Source: an uncultured Rhodospirillales bacterium
GTDB taxonomy: Bacteria > Pseudomonadota > Alphaproteobacteria > RF32 > CAG-239
Direction: 5' to 3'
NCBI GenBank assembly: GCA_902763185.1
Contig: CACWQT010000010.1
Coordinates: forward strand, 475 to 62,596
Length of the DNA: 62,122 nucleotides
Under the pieces are notes generated by a model. That model was not told where the DNA came from. It saw only the letters and a list, made by a program, of their open reading frames with translations, and did no database searches. How positions within the stretch are numbered: the stretch's first letter is position 1; each line of letters opens with the position of its first letter. The translations under genes were made by a program, and so were the position numbers. Positions 44,312 through 52,755 of the stretch are shown here, piece by piece.

Positions 44312-45808
44312 ATGGCAGGTATTCAGGTAAAAACTTTGTATAAAAATACTTATCTTTACCTGAGCCTGCCTTTGTTTATCTTTCTTTTAAGCTGGCTTGA
44401 CTATGAAATTGCCGCTGTATTGGCATCGGCGTTCGGTGTCGGATTTTATAAACTGTGGCAAAATATCGGTAAGGATAGCGATAACCAATGTTTAACCCTA
44501 CCTATGATATGGTGGGCATTGGGCTTTGCGGTTTTTTGGTGCTTTTTTGCCGGAATCGGGTATTTTTATTATCAATCATGGGATTATCACTTTAGAAATG
44601 CGGTATTTCGGGATTTAATTTTTTATGACTGGCCGGTGTTTTATCGGCAGGCAAACACGCCACTTGTTTATTATATGGGATTTTGGCTGATACCGGCGCT
44701 CTTTGGTAAGCTTGCAATAATGATGGGAGCAAATTTGGCGACAGCCTTTTATATCGGTAATATCTTTTTGTTTATCTATGCGGCAATCGGATTAGCTCTT
44801 GTTTTCTTGCATATTGCAGTGGCGATTAAAGCCAATAATTACAAAAAGCTTTTGTTAGCGGCGTTTATCTTTATGTTTTTCTCAGGCGCGGATATTATCG
44901 GGTATCTGTTTTTCCAAGAAATGCAGCAACCGTTTGCTTATCACTTGGATTGGTGGGCCACATTTATGCAGTATTCATCAATGGCAACCGGCATATTTTG
45001 GGTGTTTAACCAATTTATTATGGTCGCGTTAATTCTGTTTTTGATTTACAACGAACGCGCCGTCAGAAGTTTCGGCTTTTTGATGCCTATTTCGCTCTTT
45101 TTTGCACCATATCCCACGGCAACACTGGGGGCTTTGGCTGTTATTGTGGCGATAAATCAATGGCTTAAATCCACAAACCATGAAGAATTCTTTTGGCAAA
45201 ATATCTTTTCTATCCCAAATTTACTCGGCGTCTTTTGGATTTTGCCAGCAGTGGTGTTGTATTTTATGACCAACTCAGAAGGGATGGACAAGCTTTGGTA
45301 TGTGTTTGATTTTACGACACCTTCTCGGCTACTTTTGTTTATGGTCTTAGAATTTTTGCTTTACGCGGCGGTATTGTGGCAGGCCTATCGTAAAGAATTA
45401 TTCTTTAAGGCAACGGTGATTTTGCTCGTACTTATTCCGTTTTTCAGACTTGATCAACAAAACAATTTTTGTATGCGCGCCTCTATGCCGGCGTTAATGT
45501 TATTGGCTTTATTTACAGTTAAATTCTTGTTTGAAAAGTTTAAATGTAAAGAATTAAAATTAAATTATATCTTATTGATTTTACTTATTTTGATTGGGAG
45601 TGCAACACCGCTTATGGAATTTTATCGCGGGTTACATTATACATTTGATGCAAGAAAAATCAACTTAGTTAAAGATGAAATTTATACCCTCAATCAACCG
45701 ATTGTTCGGATGCCGGTATTCGGTTGGAGTGCCAATCACCAATATACCGCGCAAAATTATCGCACCGATATTTTTTGGCATTGGCTGGCCAACAGAAATA
45801 TTCAATAG
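44312..45808 (+). CDS. Polytopic membrane protein, possible GT-C type transferase
   Basis: 498 residues from ATG 44312, with a perfect AAGGAGG upstream; a longer frame reaching into terC is not real. About ten membrane segments. An early loop YYQSWDYHFRNAVFRDLIFYDWPVFYRQANTPLVYYMGF (~88-126) has the Asp/aromatic pattern seen in GT-C proteins, but I recognise no named family. No C-terminal repeated domain. Confidence 0.6.
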   Translation: MAGIQVKTLYKNTYLYLSLPLFIFLLSWLDYEIAAVLASAFGVGFYKLWQNIGKDSDNQCLTLPMIWWALGFAVFWCFFAGIGYFYYQSWDYHFRNAVFRDLIFYDWPVFYRQANTPLVYYMGFWLIPALFGKLAIMMGANLATAFYIGNIFLFIYAAIGLALVFLHIAVAIKANNYKKLLLAAFIFMFFSGADIIGYLFFQEMQQPFAYHLDWWATFMQYSSMATGIFWVFNQFIMVALILFLIYNERAVRSFGFLMPISLFFAPYPTATLGALAVIVAINQWLKSTNHEEFFWQNIFSIPNLLGVFWILPAVVLYFMTNSEGMDKLWYVFDFTTPSRLLLFMVLEFLLYAAVLWQAYRKELFFKATVILLVLIPFFRLDQQNNFCMRASMPALMLLALFTVKFLFEKFKCKELKLNYILLILLILIGSATPLMEFYRGLHYTFDARKINLVKDEIYTLNQPIVRMPVFGWSANHQYTAQNYRTDIFWHWLANRNIQ

Positions 45809-45896
45809 GTGCATTTTTAAGCCGATAAGTCTAAAAAATATTTGACTTTGCACATATATTAAGGCAGATTGTAAGCAATGTTTACGAGGTTTTAAT

Positions 45897-46427
45897 ATGA
45901 TGACTTTACTTATTTTATTGCTTTGTTTGGCAACTGTTAATGCCTATGCCAATCCGGCTTGCGCGGTGTGCACAGTGGCGGTCGGGGCCTCTTTAGAGAT
46001 TGCCAGACGCTTAGGGGTTGATGACGGCGTCGTCGGCGTTTGGTCCGGTGCTTTTTTAGTCTTAATCGGCTATTGGACCTTAAAATGGATGGATAAAAAG
46101 GGATGGTACTTTAAGGGACGCGACTTTGTCGTTTTGGTGTCTTCTGTTGCCATGATTCTCTTTATGTATATTTCAGAACTCCCCTATGAGCCAAAGGCGA
46201 TACTTATCTTTTGGATGGATCCGTTTTTGTTTGCCACCATTACCGGTGCGCTTGTGATGCACTATTCATCAGAGTTTTATCAATGGATGAAACGGCATAA
46301 CGGCGGGCATGCCCACTTCCCGTTTGAAAAAGTGGTGGTGCCGGTGGTGGCGTTATGTTTAACGGCCAAATTGTTTTCTTATTTGCAACTTTGCGCTAAA
46401 GGGTTGCCTGATTTAAGTCAATTTTAA
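45897..46427 (+). CDS. Membrane protein with N-terminal CxxC
   Basis: 176 residues. A cleavable signal (MMTLLILLLCLATVNAYA) is followed by NPACAVCTVAVGAS with CAVC, then four membrane segments. The CxxC near the periplasmic face suggests metal or redox binding; unknown family to me. GAGG precedes the start. Its stop overlaps the ATG at 46427, but the better start of the next gene is 46439. Confidence 0.6.
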   Translation: MMTLLILLLCLATVNAYANPACAVCTVAVGASLEIARRLGVDDGVVGVWSGAFLVLIGYWTLKWMDKKGWYFKGRDFVVLVSSVAMILFMYISELPYEPKAILIFWMDPFLFATITGALVMHYSSEFYQWMKRHNGGHAHFPFEKVVVPVVALCLTAKLFSYLQLCAKGLPDLSQF

Positions 46428-46438
46428 TGGAGAATATA

Positions 46439-47026
46439 ATGAAAAAAGCTGAGAATGTTAAAGAATTTGTAGAACGGATTGATGCCACTAAAAAGGTTAA
46501 CCCGAAAGATTTGTCATCTGACCAAGATTTGACCATTGCCATTATGAACTTGATTTCAATTGAAGAACATTTGGTCTTTTCTGGTGCCAAAACCGGTAAG
46601 AACTCGTTCTATGACTTGATTGAAGATGTGCGTGAAACCCGCAAAAAATTGATGCTCAAGATTATCCCCAGCTACGAAGGTGAAGTTTGGTGCATTTCTA
46701 AGCACTTGTTGGCGTCTTCCATGCGCTTAATGGAAGTAGGCACCAAGCAACAAAGTCTTGGCAATAAAGAACAGGCTTATGATCTGTTTAACAAAGCATA
46801 CGACCTTTACTGCCTTTTCTGGGGCTTAAATATGAATATGCTTGATGTTAAGGATATGAAGTGGCTTGAGGACAGCGTCGCAGATATTAAGAAAATCAGC
46901 GAGAAAATCAGTAATGAAGCACCAGCTGTGGTCGGTAGCGATGTTGTGGCTGAAGAAGCGCCCAAAACCGGGTTTGCAAAGATGAAGGCCTTTGTCCGTA
47001 AAGCGGTTGACTGCTGTATTGAATAA
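46439..47026 (+). CDS. Unknown helical cytoplasmic protein
   Basis: 195 residues from ATG 46439 (MKKAENV), with GGAGAATATA upstream; the ATG at 46427 overlaps the previous stop and has no site. Helical throughout: DQDLTIAIMNLISIEEHL, YDLIEDVRETRKKLMLKII, WCISKHLLASSMRLMEVGTKQQSLGNKEQAYDLFNKAYDLYCLFWGLN. It resembles TPR-like or ferritin-like helical bundles, without metal ligands I can identify. Coupled with the CxxC membrane protein. Confidence 0.55.
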   Translation: MKKAENVKEFVERIDATKKVNPKDLSSDQDLTIAIMNLISIEEHLVFSGAKTGKNSFYDLIEDVRETRKKLMLKIIPSYEGEVWCISKHLLASSMRLMEVGTKQQSLGNKEQAYDLFNKAYDLYCLFWGLNMNMLDVKDMKWLEDSVADIKKISEKISNEAPAVVGSDVVAEEAPKTGFAKMKAFVRKAVDCCIE

Positions 47027-47046
47027 TACTTCAAATAGCATATTTT

Positions 47047-47478
47047 TTAAGGTTGAGCGGTTTGTTCAGCTTTAGAATCTGAAGATTTTGAGTCTGTTGT
47101 TTCTTTAATAGCAGGCTCTTCTTTGGTATCTGCAACAGGGGCTTTGATGGTGTTTTCCGCTTGTTCTTTCATGATTTCACTGATTGTCACAAATCTGGTG
47201 CTGTCTTTATATAGCTTTGCAACGTGATATTTATCTCGCTCTAAAAGACTAAATACTTCACTTGAAGCCGGTAAAGAATATGTGTTTATTGTGGATTTAG
47301 TTGATGTTTTCTGTTGCTTTTGCGGCGTATTAAGCTGTTGTGCTTCCTCTTGTATCAGGGGCTCAGCGTTGATATCTGTAAATTGTTCATCCACATCATA
47401 TCCGGAATTGGCGCAAGCACTGAGTAATATCACCATAGCCGTTATTGAGCAGCGATAAAATAAATTAGATTTATGCAT
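47047..47478 (-). CDS. Putative lipoprotein
   Basis: 143 residues. Signal peptide SITAMVILLSACANSG with lipobox LSAC (Cys ~22). The rest is polar and low-complexity with Gln/Thr/Lys-rich and acidic stretches and one ordered middle segment (EVFSLLERDKYHVAKLYKDSTRFVTISEIMKEQ). GAGGAAATCT precedes the start. Function unknown. Confidence 0.65.
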   Translation of the reverse strand: MHKSNLFYRCSITAMVILLSACANSGYDVDEQFTDINAEPLIQEEAQQLNTPQKQQKTSTKSTINTYSLPASSEVFSLLERDKYHVAKLYKDSTRFVTISEIMKEQAENTIKAPVADTKEEPAIKETTDSKSSDSKAEQTAQP

Positions 47479-47596
47479 AGATTTCCTCTTCCTTGCTATT
47501 AAACGTTTTGTTGTATTTTAATGGTAATTAGGAAATAAAACCTTAACATTTGAAATATTTTTAATTTTTCTTTGAAAGAGACTAAATGTAACACTA

Positions 47597-47626
47597 AAGG
47601 GAGCCAACCTTACGGTCAGCTCCCTT
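47597..47626 (-). terminator. Terminator of pyrE
   Basis: AAGGGAGC (47597-47604) and GCTCCCTT (47619-47626), with an inner ACC/GGT pair. It lies about 20 bases past the pyrE stop. Confidence 0.7.
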
Positions 47627-47646
47627 GTTTTGTGTTGCAATAGGAA

Positions 47647-48309
47647 TCAAAGCTCGCCCCAATTCTCCGGCGCATTGTGCCAGTTGTCGAGCACGGCACC
47701 GACTTCCGGTGTAAAGCACCCCTCTTCCACAGCGACCTTAACCAGCTCTGTGTAATTGGTGAGTGTAATCAGCGACACTCCTGCATTTTCAAAGGCCTTT
47801 GCTGCCGTGGGAAAATTGTAGGTCATAATGGCAACCATACCTATTACCTCTGCGCCGGTTTCACGCACGGCCTCAACCGCAGCAAGCGAGGAACCACCGG
47901 TCGAAATCAGGTCTTCCACGATGATTACCTTGTCATCAGGTGTGAGCTTGTAGCCGTCAATCTTCTGCTTGGTGCCGTGATCCTTAGCTTCAGTGCGGGC
48001 ATAGGCAAACGGTGCATCCAAATAGTTAGAGGCAACACCGAATCCCCAGCCGATGGCTCCGGTCGCAACACCAACGATGACTACATTGGCCCGAATGTCA
48101 TGTTGTTTGTCATACTCGTCCCACATTGCCTCGGCATTCTTCTCTAACGCATGGACAATCATGGCTCTGACATCAGGATCCCCGTAAGCACTACGATTGT
48201 CACAGTAAATCGGAGACTTGATACCTGACTTGAAGACAAACGGATTCTTCGAATCGGGATTGAATTTTACAGCTCCAATCTCCAAAAGCTGTCTTGCAAT
48301 TTCTTTCAT
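47647..48309 (-). CDS. pyrE: Orotate phosphoribosyltransferase
   Basis: 220 residues. FKSGIKSPIYCDNRSAYGDPDVR near the start and the PRPP loop VIIVEDLISTGGSS (~127-140) are OPRTase motifs. It makes OMP from orotate and PRPP. No Shine-Dalgarno precedes the start (leader AATTTAATTTTTAATTGTT), unlike nearly all neighbours, and one 60-base line (47881-47940) counts 31 G+C. A sigma70-like TTGACA-N16-TAGGAT lies upstream. Divergent from pyrF. Acquisition from another gut lineage is suspected. Confidence 0.93.
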   Translation of the reverse strand: MKEIARQLLEIGAVKFNPDSKNPFVFKSGIKSPIYCDNRSAYGDPDVRAMIVHALEKNAEAMWDEYDKQHDIRANVVIVGVATGAIGWGFGVASNYLDAPFAYARTEAKDHGTKQKIDGYKLTPDDKVIIVEDLISTGGSSLAAVEAVRETGAEVIGMVAIMTYNFPTAAKAFENAGVSLITLTNYTELVKVAVEEGCFTPEVGAVLDNWHNAPENWGEL

Positions 48310-48354
48310 AACAATTAAAAATTAAATTAGACATACGTGTAAAACACACTAATA

Positions 48355-48384
48355 CTTGAGTGGTTGTTATCCTATTTATTTTTG
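48355..48384 (+). promoter_or_regulatory. Bacteroidota-like promoter of pyrF
   Basis: TTG (48355-48357), 19 bases, then TATTTTTG (48377-48384), matching the Bacteroidota consensus TTTG-N19-21-TAnnTTTG at the -7 box exactly. Confidence 0.45.
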
Positions 48385-48396
48385 GCTTTTTGTCAA
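48369..48396 (-). promoter_or_regulatory. Promoter of pyrE
   Basis: On the minus strand TTGACA (48396-48391), 16 bases, then TAGGAT (48374-48369), about 60 bases before the pyrE start. It overlaps the pyrF promoter, so the two may interfere. Confidence 0.5.
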
Positions 48397-48480
48397 GAAA
48401 AAACTTGATTTTTATTTTGGGGCGGATATAGTGTGCGGCATCAAATACATTATTGTTTCACCTTTAAAATTATAGTTATT

Positions 48481-49347
48481 ATGCTGTATCAAGAACTTGT
48501 TGAACAAATTTTTAAGAAGCGCTCATTCTTGTGCGTGGGATTGGATCCGGATTATGAAAAAATTCCGTTGTGCCTTAAGGCCAACAACCCTAAAGTTCCA
48601 ACTGCTGATTTGATTGCGCATTTTATATGCGATATCATTGATGCAACAGATCAATATGCCGTGGCCTATAAGCCTAATCTCGCTTTTTTTGAGAGATACG
48701 GTGCTGCCGGACTTAAGGCTCTGGAATTGATTGTGAAGTATATTCGCGATGAATATCCGGAAATATTTATCATTGCTGATGCCAAGCGTGGGGACATCGG
48801 CAATACGGCAAGCCAATACGCCAAAGCGGTGTTTGAACATCTTAAGGCTGATGCGGTCACACTTAACCCCTATATGGGATTTGACAGTGTGGCTCCGTTT
48901 TTAACCTTTAAGGACTCTTATGAGCCGGAGAAGCACTTTTGGTCGGTGATTTTGGCGCTCACGTCTAATCAAGGAAGTTTTGACTTCCAGATGATTAAAG
49001 ACAAACATGGGATACCTCTCTATCAGCACGTTTTGACAACAACCAGCGGTTGGAAAGAAAGTTCCTTTGAAAACACAATGTATGTTGTCGGTGCGACCAG
49101 AGCTGAAATGCTGACTGAAATCAGAAAGATTGTGCCGAGGCATTTTTTGCTGGTTCCCGGGGTTGGCGCGCAGGGCGGTAGCTTAGAAGAAGTTGCTAAG
49201 TATGGAATGACACCTGATTGCGGGCTTTTGGTTAACTCTTCGCGTGGTATTCTCTATGCCTCCAACAATGACGGGTATGCCCATGCCGCCAGTGAAGCAG
49301 CCCATAAGCTTCAACAGAAAATGAACGACCTTCTGCCGAGGCGATAA
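48481..49347 (+). CDS. pyrF: Orotidine-5'-phosphate decarboxylase (type 2)
   Basis: 288 residues from ATG 48481 (MLYQELVEQIFKKRSFLCVGLD). The catalytic IIADAKRGDIGNTA (D-x-K-R-x-D) and the long form with LTSNQGSFDFQM and PGVGAQGG place it in the type 2 subfamily, common in Bacteroidota and Actinobacteria rather than the short type of most Proteobacteria. Makes UMP. No Shine-Dalgarno (leader TTTAAAATTATAGTTATT). Divergent from pyrE, so both late steps of UMP synthesis sit together. Confidence 0.93.
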   Translation: MLYQELVEQIFKKRSFLCVGLDPDYEKIPLCLKANNPKVPTADLIAHFICDIIDATDQYAVAYKPNLAFFERYGAAGLKALELIVKYIRDEYPEIFIIADAKRGDIGNTASQYAKAVFEHLKADAVTLNPYMGFDSVAPFLTFKDSYEPEKHFWSVILALTSNQGSFDFQMIKDKHGIPLYQHVLTTTSGWKESSFENTMYVVGATRAEMLTEIRKIVPRHFLLVPGVGAQGGSLEEVAKYGMTPDCGLLVNSSRGILYASNNDGYAHAASEAAHKLQQKMNDLLPRR

Positions 49348-49362
49348 GCAACAAGATTCATT

Positions 49363-49400
49363 AAAAAACACCTTAACTCAACAAAGTTAAGGTGTTTTTT
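49363..49400. terminator. Strong bidirectional terminator between pyrF and the 49422 gene
   Basis: Perfect 16-base arms (49363-49378 and 49385-49400) with A-run on the left and T-run on the right; serves both convergent genes. Confidence 0.9.
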
Positions 49401-49421
49401 GTATCTAGCGGTTGTAAAGTG

Positions 49422-49871
49422 TTATCTGCCACGATTTATCAAAAGTTGGGAAGCTATTTTTTGTGCATCCGTTTTTTCATAAACAGTATGCTTTGCCGCA
49501 TATTCAGTCAAACCTTTTTTGAAATCTTTAACTGAATGACCGGTTGTTCCTTTCAGTTTTTGATACTGACCCGCTGCCATAATTACTTTAGCTTCATGTG
49601 ATGTCCTAAATCCAAGTTCGGCATTGCATCTTGCTTTTCTGTTCTCTAAGGCAACAATTAAATCGTTGTCATGATAATTTTTTTGTAGCAAGCTTACTCT
49701 ATCTGCTAATGTTTTGGAATCCATATTTTTAGTTAAAAGCGCATAAATATCTTCAGGGGTTTTGCACTTATCCAATTCTGCAACAAATGCTTTTCCGTTC
49801 GCAACATCTCTCACTTCCGGCTGTTTACCTTCGCCGGCTTTAAGGGCGGTTTTTAACTCTTCTCTACTCAT
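49422..49871 (-). CDS. Unknown 149-residue protein
   Basis: AGAGGAGG precedes the start. Helical; no signal peptide or membrane segment. Segments LDKCKTPEDIYALLTKNMDSKTLADRVSLLQKNY and a basic C-terminus (TDAQKIASQLLINRGR). In style (Lys/Ala-rich, no signal, AGGAG leader) it resembles the 25-29 kb effector-like proteins, but no sequence match is evident. Unknown function. Confidence 0.5.
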   Translation of the reverse strand: MSREELKTALKAGEGKQPEVRDVANGKAFVAELDKCKTPEDIYALLTKNMDSKTLADRVSLLQKNYHDNDLIVALENRKARCNAELGFRTSHEAKVIMAAGQYQKLKGTTGHSVKDFKKGLTEYAAKHTVYEKTDAQKIASQLLINRGR

Positions 49872-49955
49872 GGCGACCTCCTCTTATAATAATTCTCTTT
49901 ATAAGTGAAGTATAGCAGATTTTTGAGGCTATGACAAGCGTTTTTTGTAAAAAAA

Positions 49956-50849
49956 TTAGTGGTTTCGTGTTAAAAAATATCTTGACAACATTTTTAGGTT
50001 ATCTGCCTTTGCTCCGAAGGTATCAATTAAGCTTTCGGCCTCGTTAATCAGGTCGGTAGCAAAGGCTTTTGCCTTATCAACTCCGTAAATGCTTACAAAG
50101 TTTAATTTGGCTTGGGCTTTATCCTTTTTTAAGGTCTTGCCGACAACTTTTTCATCACCCACAACATCTAAAATGTCATCAGTGATTTGAAAGGCAATAC
50201 CTAAGTTTCGGGAAAACTTTATTAAAGTGTTACGTTCATCTGCCGTGGCATTACCTAAAACGGCGCCGGCTTCGCAGGGATAGCGCAACAATCGTCCGGT
50301 TTTCATCTCTTCGGTATGTTTGATGACTTCTTCCGGGTGGGCAAACTCTTGATGGGTATCAGTATATAAATCCAACACCTGCCCTGCCACCATACCGTCA
50401 TAAGCACCGGCGGCACGTGCCAATAGCAAGGTCAATTCCACTTTTTTAGAATCGCTTATCGGGGAGGTATTTAACACTTCAAACGCATAAGTTAGCAATC
50501 CGTCTCCTGCCAAAATTGCGGTTGCTTCATCATAGGCTTTATGACAAGTCGGAAAACCTCGGCGAAAATCATCATTATCCATTGAAGGCAGGTCATCATG
50601 GATCAGCGAATACGTATGCAACATCTCTAAAGACGCCGCTACGGGAAATGCTGTATCATACGGCACACCAAATAAGGCGGCTGTTTCATGCAACAAAAAC
50701 GGGCGAAGTCTTTTACCTCCATTCATCAGGCTATAATGCATCGCGTTAAAAGCACGGTGCTCTTTATCCTCGGCTTTGGGAAAATATATTTCCAAATCCT
50801 TATTAAATTTTGTAGCATACTGTTGCAGAATCGCTGTTATATCAGCCAT
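49956..50849 (-). CDS. ispA: Farnesyl/geranyl diphosphate synthase
   Basis: 297 residues. First Asp-rich motif DDLPSMDNDDFRRG (~84-97), second DDILD (~225), plus GKRLRPFL near the start. Condenses IPP with DMAPP/GPP for undecaprenyl phosphate and quinone side chains. GAAGGAGG precedes the start, 19 bases after xseB; the order cysS-xseB-ispA suggests a single operon. Confidence 0.93.
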   Translation of the reverse strand: MADITAILQQYATKFNKDLEIYFPKAEDKEHRAFNAMHYSLMNGGKRLRPFLLHETAALFGVPYDTAFPVAASLEMLHTYSLIHDDLPSMDNDDFRRGFPTCHKAYDEATAILAGDGLLTYAFEVLNTSPISDSKKVELTLLLARAAGAYDGMVAGQVLDLYTDTHQEFAHPEEVIKHTEEMKTGRLLRYPCEAGAVLGNATADERNTLIKFSRNLGIAFQITDDILDVVGDEKVVGKTLKKDKAQAKLNFVSIYGVDKAKAFATDLINEAESLIDTFGAKADNLKMLSRYFLTRNH

Positions 50850-50868
50850 GGTCGTCCTCCTTCAGATA

Positions 50869-51123
50869 TTATTCGGAATCCGTATCCAAAGGGGTTGTGC
50901 TTATTGTTCCGTCTTTAGAGATTTCTATTTTTTCTATCTTCAATGCGGCGGCATTCAATTTATCCTGACACAGTTTTTTTAGGGATACAGCGCGTTCATA
51001 GGCGCTGACAGCATCATCCAACTTAATTTGGCCGCTTTCAAGCTCACGGACAATATTTTCGAGCTGTATAAGTGCCTCTTCAAAACTTAATTTAGATAAA
51101 TCGTCTTTTTTACTCTCGGTCAT
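50869..51123 (-). CDS. xseB: Exodeoxyribonuclease VII small subunit
   Basis: 84 residues. LSFEEALIQLENIVRELESGQIKLDDAVSAYERAVSLKKLCQDKL is the XseB signature. It pairs with XseA (not in the window). AAGGAG precedes the start, 13 bases after the cysS stop. Often found before ispA, as here. Confidence 0.95.
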   Translation of the reverse strand: MTESKKDDLSKLSFEEALIQLENIVRELESGQIKLDDAVSAYERAVSLKKLCQDKLNAAALKIEKIEISKDGTISTTPLDTDSE

Positions 51124-51136
51124 TGCAATCTCCTTA

Positions 51137-52558
51137 TTATAACTTTATCAGCTCAATTTCTTTATTAGGCAAATCTTTAACGCCAACGCCCAAAGCTGCT
51201 AATTTATCGCGGATTTCATCGGATTTTGCCCAATCTTTGGCTGCTCGTGCGGCGGCACGCGCTTCTAATAAAGCGGCGATTTCCGGCGTTACTTCCACAG
51301 TTTCAGGCTTTTTAGGTGCAACATCTTTTAAGAACAGGGTTAACACACCGTCAACATGGGTTAAAAAGGCTAGACGCAAAGCATCAGATAACTTATTATC
51401 CTTAACGATGTTCCACATATGAGAAAGGGCTAAAGGTGTTTTTAAGTCGTCAAAAAGATAGGTGTTGAACTCATCTTTATAGGTTGCCAAAGCGGTTTGC
51501 TCTTCTGCCGTTAAGCTCTTGCCTGCGGCATTTGCCTTAAACTCTGCCATATAATCTGCCAAGTTTTCATAAGCTTTTTTAGCGGCGTCCATTGCCTCAT
51601 CGGAGAAAATGGCCGAACTGCGGTAATGTGAGGTTAAGCAGAAATATTTATAGTGTACCGGCTGATAACCTTTTTCAACCAAAGTATCAAGAGTTAAAAA
51701 GCCGCCTTTAGACTTACTCATCTTACCGGATTTGTTATTTAAGAACTCCATGTGCACCCAGTAATTTACCCATTCGTGCCCCAAGCGTGCCTCGGATTGA
51801 GCAATTTCATTTTCATGGTGCACCGGAATATGATCTATACCACCGCAGTGAATATCTATCCGTTCGCCCAAGTATTTGGTGGCCATGGTGGAGCATTCTA
51901 TATGCCAACCGGGGTAACCCCTGCCCCACGGACTGTCCCACTGCAAAATTTGATTTTCAAACTTAGATGAGGTAAACCACAGCACAAAGTCTGAGGGATT
52001 GCGCTTATTCATATCCTGCTCGGTGCGGGCGCCGTGTTTTAAATCTTCACGACTTTGCCCCGATAAGCAACCGTAACGCGGAAACTTGGCGGTATCAAAA
52101 TAAACATTGCCGTTTGAAATATAAGCAAATCCCTTATCTTCAAGCGCTTTTACAAACTCTATCATATCTTGGATATGCTCGGTTGCACGGCAAACAATGG
52201 TCGGGCGTTTTAAGCCTAATGCCGCGGTGTGACGGAAAAAGGCGTCTTCATACATGCGGGCAATATCTAAAACACTCTTTTTCTCGCGCTCGGCGGCTAC
52301 CTGCATTTTATCTTCGCCTTCATCGCCGTCGCTGGTTAAGTGTCCGACGTCGGTGATATTCATCACGTGCTTTACTTTATATCCGGCTAAGCGCAAAGTA
52401 TTTGCCAATAAATCCTCAAAAATATAGGTTCTGAGATTACCGATGTGTGCATAGTTATATACCGTCGGTCCGCAACAATACATGGTTACAGCAGGTGGAT
52501 TAAGAGGTTTAAATTCATCTTTATGACGGGTTTTGGTGTTATACAAATATACGCTCAT
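51137..52558 (-). CDS. cysS: Cysteinyl-tRNA synthetase
   Basis: 473 residues from ATG 52558 (MSVYLYNTKTRH), with AAAGGA upstream; the longer frame runs back through the terminator. Class I features: CCGPTVYNYAHIGNLR (zinc-binding Cys plus HIGN), WHIECS, HHENEIAQSEA and KMSKSKG. It attaches cysteine to tRNA-Cys. Upstream is a five-cysteine leader peptide and terminator, so expression is probably controlled by charged tRNA-Cys supply. It heads cysS-xseB-ispA. Confidence 0.96.
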   Translation of the reverse strand: MSVYLYNTKTRHKDEFKPLNPPAVTMYCCGPTVYNYAHIGNLRTYIFEDLLANTLRLAGYKVKHVMNITDVGHLTSDGDEGEDKMQVAAEREKKSVLDIARMYEDAFFRHTAALGLKRPTIVCRATEHIQDMIEFVKALEDKGFAYISNGNVYFDTAKFPRYGCLSGQSREDLKHGARTEQDMNKRNPSDFVLWFTSSKFENQILQWDSPWGRGYPGWHIECSTMATKYLGERIDIHCGGIDHIPVHHENEIAQSEARLGHEWVNYWVHMEFLNNKSGKMSKSKGGFLTLDTLVEKGYQPVHYKYFCLTSHYRSSAIFSDEAMDAAKKAYENLADYMAEFKANAAGKSLTAEEQTALATYKDEFNTYLFDDLKTPLALSHMWNIVKDNKLSDALRLAFLTHVDGVLTLFLKDVAPKKPETVEVTPEIAALLEARAAARAAKDWAKSDEIRDKLAALGVGVKDLPNKEIELIKL

Positions 52559-52579
52559 TGGTTTTCCTTTTCCTAAAAT

Positions 52580-52602
52580 AAAAAAAGCAGTATTATACTG
52601 CC
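52580..52602 (-). terminator. Attenuator terminator before cysS
   Basis: On the minus strand GCAGTA-TAA-TACTGC (52601-52587) is followed by seven T (52586-52580). It lies 40 bases after the leader-peptide stop and 22 bases before cysS. The left arm (GGCAG, 52602-52598) can instead pair with CTGCC at 52636-52632, which would disrupt the terminator. Confidence 0.8.
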
Positions 52603-52641
52603 TTTTAAGTTTACAACAAAAAATCTTTGCCGGCAGCAAGC

Positions 52642-52689
52642 TCAATGTGTCTGGCAACAACAGCAACAGATGTTTTTGTTATATATCAT
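52642..52689 (-). CDS. Five-cysteine leader peptide of the cysS attenuator
   Basis: A 15-residue open frame, MIYNKNICCCCCQTH, with five consecutive Cys codons (TGT TGC TGT TGT TGC). GAGGA (52700-52696) lies six bases before the ATG. A -35 TTGACA sits at 52739-52734. After the stop come the antiterminator candidate and the terminator. Low charged tRNA-Cys should stall the ribosome on the Cys run. The stall would mask TTGCC (52657-52653) and free downstream sequence for antitermination. Mechanism inferred from layout; it parallels the trp, his and leu leaders. Confidence 0.85.
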   Translation of the reverse strand: MIYNKNICCCCCQTH

Positions 52690-52710
52690 TTTAATTCCTC
52701 TCATAGGGGG

Positions 52711-52739
52711 ATTTTGGCGCGTTTTATCCCTATTGTCAA
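52711..52739 (-). promoter_or_regulatory. Promoter of the cysS leader
   Basis: TTGACA (52739-52734), 17 bases, then CAAAAT (52716-52711), on the minus strand. The -10 is weak, but the -35 is perfect and the start site would fall just before the leader's Shine-Dalgarno. Confidence 0.5.
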
Positions 52740-52755
52740 GAAGTTTATTATTTTT

